From positions 4,397,758-4,461,757 of the forward strand of contig JAHREC010000062.1 in the NCBI GenBank assembly GCA_020081605.1: a stretch of DNA of 64,000 nucleotides, in the 5' to 3' direction. Origin of the DNA: Albifimbria verrucaria. Lineage: Eukaryota > Ascomycota > Sordariomycetes > Hypocreales > Stachybotryaceae. Positions 62,099-64,000 of this stretch are shown in pieces (positions within the stretch are counted from its first letter, which is position 1; each line of letters begins with the position of its first letter). A program made the translations under genes and the position numbers. The notes under the pieces are model-generated. The model did no database searches, had not been told where the DNA came from, and was given only the letters and a program-made list of their open reading frames with translations.

Positions 62099-63997
62099 TT
62101 AAAAGTCCCACAATGTTCCGAACGCGTGCATTCCAGCTGAAAGAAGCATGTTAGTTTTAGTAGAGGTTTGAGAAGCCACGGAGCGTACCTTCGAGACAGC
62201 CCTGCATCATTTCGTCGTTTCCTGACATGTTTGAAGTGATGAAAATGACCTCAGCGCCGAAGCTCTTCCATGTGTCCTTGAGGAGCTGCATGGTATCGGG
62301 ACGTCCACCACGCTTCTTGGTGTCCCAAAGAATCATCCTTTCAGGCTCAATGTTGTTGTGGATAAGACCGGATATCGTTGGCCCGAAAGTCTTCTCTTGA
62401 TCGGATCCAATCCAAATGAGAAACCTGGTAGAAAGTTAGAGTGGTAATACGATCAGGACCTGGCCACGTACCAGTTTGGGCTTTGAATGCAGGTCGACAA
62501 TGCCGCACCAATACCCGTGCCTGTGCAGACACGAATGCCTCTTTTAAACATAGCAGAGGCATGCCCAACACCGGCGAACTTCAGTTCTCTTGTCCAGACG
62601 TCCTTTGGCGGGTTGGCTACGAGGCTCTTGGTGAAGTCGCCTTGCACGCCACAAACCATGTAATGGTAAGGGATTTTCGGCCTTCGCTAATTATTCCGAA
62701 TGCGTGGTACTCCATAACAGATGTTCTTGAGATTCTTCCTAAAAGGCCCTGCTGCATGCCACGGTTGAAACGAAGGACAGCGACCTTTGGGGATGGCTGC
62801 ACAGGCGTTGTTAGCTTAGAGGGTGGTCGACTTTAGAGGGCCACTCACGATTTCCACCTCAACAGGAACTCTCCGAACTGTTACCCAGGGAATTGCAATG
62901 CTAAGAATATTAGCAAATAATCGTATAAGCGTTCGAAACACCTACAATATCGTCATGAACACGGCGAACCACAACTCTTGGGTACTAATCAAGGAGTTCG
63001 CATCGGCCCTCCATTCTCCATGTTTGATGTCATACGAGTTTCCTAGAATAACAAAGGCCCAGGTAGCCTAGTTAAAGTCAGTATAAGTGAGTATGATGAA
63101 GAAGAGGCCTCCGTACCGCAAGCCCGAGCCATCCAATAAAGCGGTGGTGCTTCTCAAAAGCGTTGTGATAGTTGCTAGGGCTTGGTCAGCTACTATGTAC
63201 GTGAAGAGACTTCAGCTACTCACTTTCGAACCCAAGGAAATGCGCTCAAAATAGAGATGAAGACAAGGGTGCTCGTTACAATGCCGGTAGCAACAATCGA
63301 GCTGTGTTGCACGGAGCGGTGCTTGATGATATCAACAATCTTATATAAAAGCCAACTTGAGATATTGTTAGTAGCATCCATTATTTGGCTATGGCAGTAC
63401 TTACGCAGCGCCGGATAAAGCACATCCAGAGTGAATGCCGCCAACATGCTGCAGGACCGAGGTAGCAGCCAGCTTGACAGAAACAGGAGCCCACTGACCA
63501 CAAACGTTAGATATCAGTTTGTGAGGCCGTATAATTCAAACTTACACTTCGTAGCCCATAGATCGCAATTGTGTAAAGAATTCTGAGGAAAAGCTCGTTT
63601 CGCATAAGCACAGCGAAAAGCAGGTTACCCAAAACCAAGGCACCGAGGTGGCCCTGAGCATAGTCGAATCGACCGACAGCGGCCATGACCATTCCGATAA
63701 GGTTCAGTGAGGTGGTGAGGATGAAGAACTTGCGGTAGGTATTGAACCATAGCTGGAAAAGAATCCACCTGCTGATTTTCGGTTTCGTTCGAGCTGGCTT
63801 TTCGGTCAACGGTGTCGTCGACGAAGTTTTGTTGGTAATAGTTCCTGACAGTGACAGTACTGGTACGCTAGATGCTGGGGTGATGCCCTCGTGAACTGGT
63901 GAGATGGGGATGGAAGGCCTTCAATGCCAACGATTGCCTTCTTTTCCAGGTGGGCGAGAGGCGGCGATGCCGGTAAGCTTTGTGTGCTGTCGTACAT
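62099..63997 (-). CDS. TmpA-like integral membrane oxidoreductase
   Basis: Relative of Aspergillus TmpA, a membrane flavoprotein-like protein with a ferric-reductase-type fold. It starts at 63997 (MYDSTQSLPASPP), three bases inside the window end, and is complete to a stop at 62099-62101. A Ser/Pro-rich N-terminus is followed by membrane segments (LWFNTYRKFFILTTSLNLIG, LGALVLGNLLFAVLMRNEL, VDIIKHRSVQHSSIVATGI, HHRFIGWLGL). The C-terminal soluble half has the nucleotide-binding-like VCTGTGIGAALS, WIGSDQEKTFG and GTLWDF. There are about seven short introns and at least one single-base loss near 63917. TmpA in Aspergillus is linked to conidiation signalling; that role here is inference. Confidence 0.83.
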
Positions 63998-64000
63998 GCC

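Overview
The window is nuclear DNA of a filamentous ascomycete, most likely a sordariomycete, possibly a hypocrealean. The evidence is short GT-AG introns (about 50-100 bp), several Zn2Cys6 regulators, an XlnR/Xyr1-type regulator, a PTH11-like membrane protein, NRPS and PKS pieces, a self-sufficient CYP505 P450 and a fungal SRP54. I find 23 protein-coding genes on both strands and no rRNA, tRNA or CRISPR array that I can support.

Layout. 1-3.9 kb: GC-rich, no convincing gene. 3.9-8.4 kb: an XlnR-like regulator (+) tail-to-tail with a regulator that lacks a zinc cluster (-). 10.6-18.2 kb: secreted carboxylesterase, secreted or GPI-type protein, small cysteine-containing secreted protein, PTH11-like membrane protein, separated by long gene-poor stretches. 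20.7-34.1 kb: secondary-metabolism block with an alpha/beta hydrolase, an NRPS of order T-C-A-T-C-A(incomplete), a divergent Sec9/SNAP-25-type SNARE and an isolated PKS acyltransferase domain. 35.2-43.6 kb: secreted aldose 1-epimerase, secreted amidase, Zn2Cys6 regulator, short-chain dehydrogenase, DUF4149/TMEM205-like protein. 44.4-46.1 kb: SRP54, a housekeeping gene. 47.8-56.7 kb: CYP505 P450-reductase fusion, short-chain dehydrogenase, zinc alcohol dehydrogenase and a bZIP/DUF3425 regulator, an oxidative set that could be one small pathway. 57.3-64.0 kb: CorA-like membrane protein, a class II P450 and a TmpA-like oxidoreductase.

A property of the sequence governs its annotation. Most multi-exon genes, including the essential SRP54, are broken by single missing bases in or beside homopolymer runs (about forty sites, mostly short C, G or A runs). 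Every one can be explained by one undercalled base, so I read them as sequencing or assembly error rather than gene death. Three additional in-frame TGA codons sit where Arg is expected or possible (CGA to TGA). The ends of the NRPS and of the PKS acyltransferase, in contrast, look genuinely truncated: one correction does not restore the missing domains. Gene limits below are given for the whole locus, and breaks are listed in each entry.
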